Positions 22,293 through 22,798 of a stretch of 22,798 nucleotides of DNA are shown here, one piece after another. Origin of the DNA: CAYNYI01 sp964401455 (GTDB lineage Bacteria; Fibrobacterota; OXYB2-FULL-49-7; CAYNYI01); NCBI GenBank assembly GCA_964401455.1, contig CAYNYI010000047.1:1-22798 (forward strand), given 5' to 3'. The translations under genes and the position numbers were made by a program. Position 1 is the first letter of the stretch; every line of letters starts with the position of its first letter. A model generated the notes under the pieces. The model was not told the origin of the DNA. It ran no database searches and was given only the letters and a program-made list of their open reading frames with translations.

Positions 22293-22758
22293 ATGATAAA
22301 AATATTTAAAGTTATTTTTGCGGCAACTCTTTTATTTGCCCAGATATCAATAACCTACGCGCAGCAAGGATCTTATTAAAACTCTTCTGCGAACCCGGGT
22401 TTGAAGGTTAATGAGTATTCTCTGCAGAACCAGATACTTGAATTTGCGGAGGATATTGAGAATGAGATAAAATATGTCCTGTTTCTGGTCTGTTAAGTTC
22501 AATATTCTTAACTAAAAAATACCGAGGATAAGGTATCTGCAGTCAAAAATAAATAAACTTGAGAGACTTTTATCTATCCGGAGTTTTCCGTTTACCAACA
22601 ACACCGGTGTATTCTTTGAGCAGGTATGCGCTCACAATGATCAGCCGTTTTACGAGGGCCCCGGGGGATACGTTTTAATATTTACGGCGCGCGGGGGGCT
22701 TTTAAACGGGATTATTTTTTCTTCAGGGCGGAGATTTTCTCGTTGGACAGACCGGTGA
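22293..22758 (+). pseudogene. Broken gene for a small secreted protein
   Basis: An ATG at 22293, 4 nt after GAGG, opens a clear signal peptide (IKIFKVIFAATLLFAQISIT then YAQQ) but stops at TAA (22377-22379) after 28 codons. The same frame continues with protein-like sequence (NEYSLQNQILEFAEDIENEI) to a second stop at 22494. The +1 frame then carries a TAA at 22513 followed by an 80-codon stretch (KINKLERLLSIRSFPF..., FYEGPGGYVLIFTARGGLL) ending at TGA 22756-22758. Together this reads as one exported protein of about 150 residues inactivated by two stops and a frameshift. The FYEGPGGYVLIFTARG block resembles a P-G-x-G-hydrophobic segment in uncharacterised exported proteins, but I cannot name the family. 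Sequencing error could explain one lesion but hardly all of them. Confidence 0.6.
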
Positions 22759-22798
22759 TTTTAGAAATAAAAGAAAGATCGCACCCTTCGGCCAGCAT
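22712..22798 (-). CDS. C-terminal fragment, Rpn/PD-(D/E)XK transposase-like nuclease tail (runs off the right edge)
   Basis: On the minus strand an open frame enters at the right edge and ends at TAA (22714-22712). Its 28 residues read MLAEGCDLSFISKITGLSNE then KISALKKK. This matches the characteristic C-terminal tail of Rpn-family (recombination-promoting nuclease, PD-(D/E)XK, formerly transposase_31) proteins, where M-L/K-x-G-x-x-I-x-x-I-x-x-x-T-G-L-S-x-E-x-I-x-x-L follows a charged linker. The catalytic domain would lie beyond the window. The ATG at the very edge is probably internal. It converges with and overlaps the broken secreted gene by 47 bp. The call rests on a short tail, so it is tentative. 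Confidence 0.45.
   Translation of the reverse strand: MLAEGCDLSFISKITGLSNEKISALKKK

Noticed and set aside
1..22798. CRISPR arrays, insertion sequences, phage modules, toxin-antitoxin or known defence systems
   Set aside because: No regularly spaced repeats, transposase catalytic domain, integrase or toxin-antitoxin pair could be found; only the Rpn-like tail at the right edge hints at mobile DNA.

Overview
The window looks like chromosome from a Gram-negative, probably anaerobic and fermentative bacterium of the FCB type (Fibrobacterota, Marinimicrobia, Ignavibacteria and relatives). Three things point there. There is a lipid A/LPS core pair (Kdo transferase and GT9 heptosyltransferase). There is a secreted subtilase ending in a type IX secretion-like tail with the NYPNPFNPET motif. 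There is a PPi-centred energy cluster with acetate-forming enzymes. The phylum is inferred from gene content and was not computed. Most of the window is ordinary housekeeping sequence. I found no CRISPR array, insertion sequence, phage module or defence system.

Layout. 1-1204 (-): a SagB-like nitroreductase with a signal or anchor sequence, overlapping a TPR gene that runs off the left edge. 1317-5883 (-): heptosyltransferase, waaA, a DUF2225 zinc-ribbon protein and serC; serC has its own candidate promoter and a clear terminator. 5959-7866 (+): the S8 protease, whose 3' end overlaps by 23 bp the convergent amidohydrolase gene (7844-8677, -). 8763-9830 (+): a TPR plus rubredoxin-like zinc-ribbon protein resembling LapB without its membrane anchor. 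9833-12568 (-): a tight operon of an alpha/beta hydrolase, a UbiA-family enzyme close to decaprenyl-phosphate phosphoribosyltransferase, and a DUF362 protein. 12599-14015 (+): a two-gene ABC exporter.

14301-22083 (+) carries ppdK, hppA, adk, pta and ackA. These enzymes fit together. PPDK interconverts PEP/AMP/PPi with pyruvate/ATP/Pi, adenylate kinase recycles AMP, the membrane pyrophosphatase turns PPi into an ion gradient, and Pta-AckA makes ATP from acetyl-CoA. The membrane pyrophosphatase carries residues typical of K+-dependent, Na+-transporting forms. A candidate promoter, an inverted repeat and a strong intrinsic terminator lie just before ppdK, suggesting an attenuated leader or a small RNA.

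The right end (22084-22798) holds a tRNA-Ser(GGA) with promoter and terminator. After it come a broken secreted-protein gene (in-frame stops plus a frameshift) and the last 28 codons of a gene on the minus strand whose tail resembles the Rpn/PD-(D/E)XK transposase-like family. This edge looks like the start of a more fluid region.
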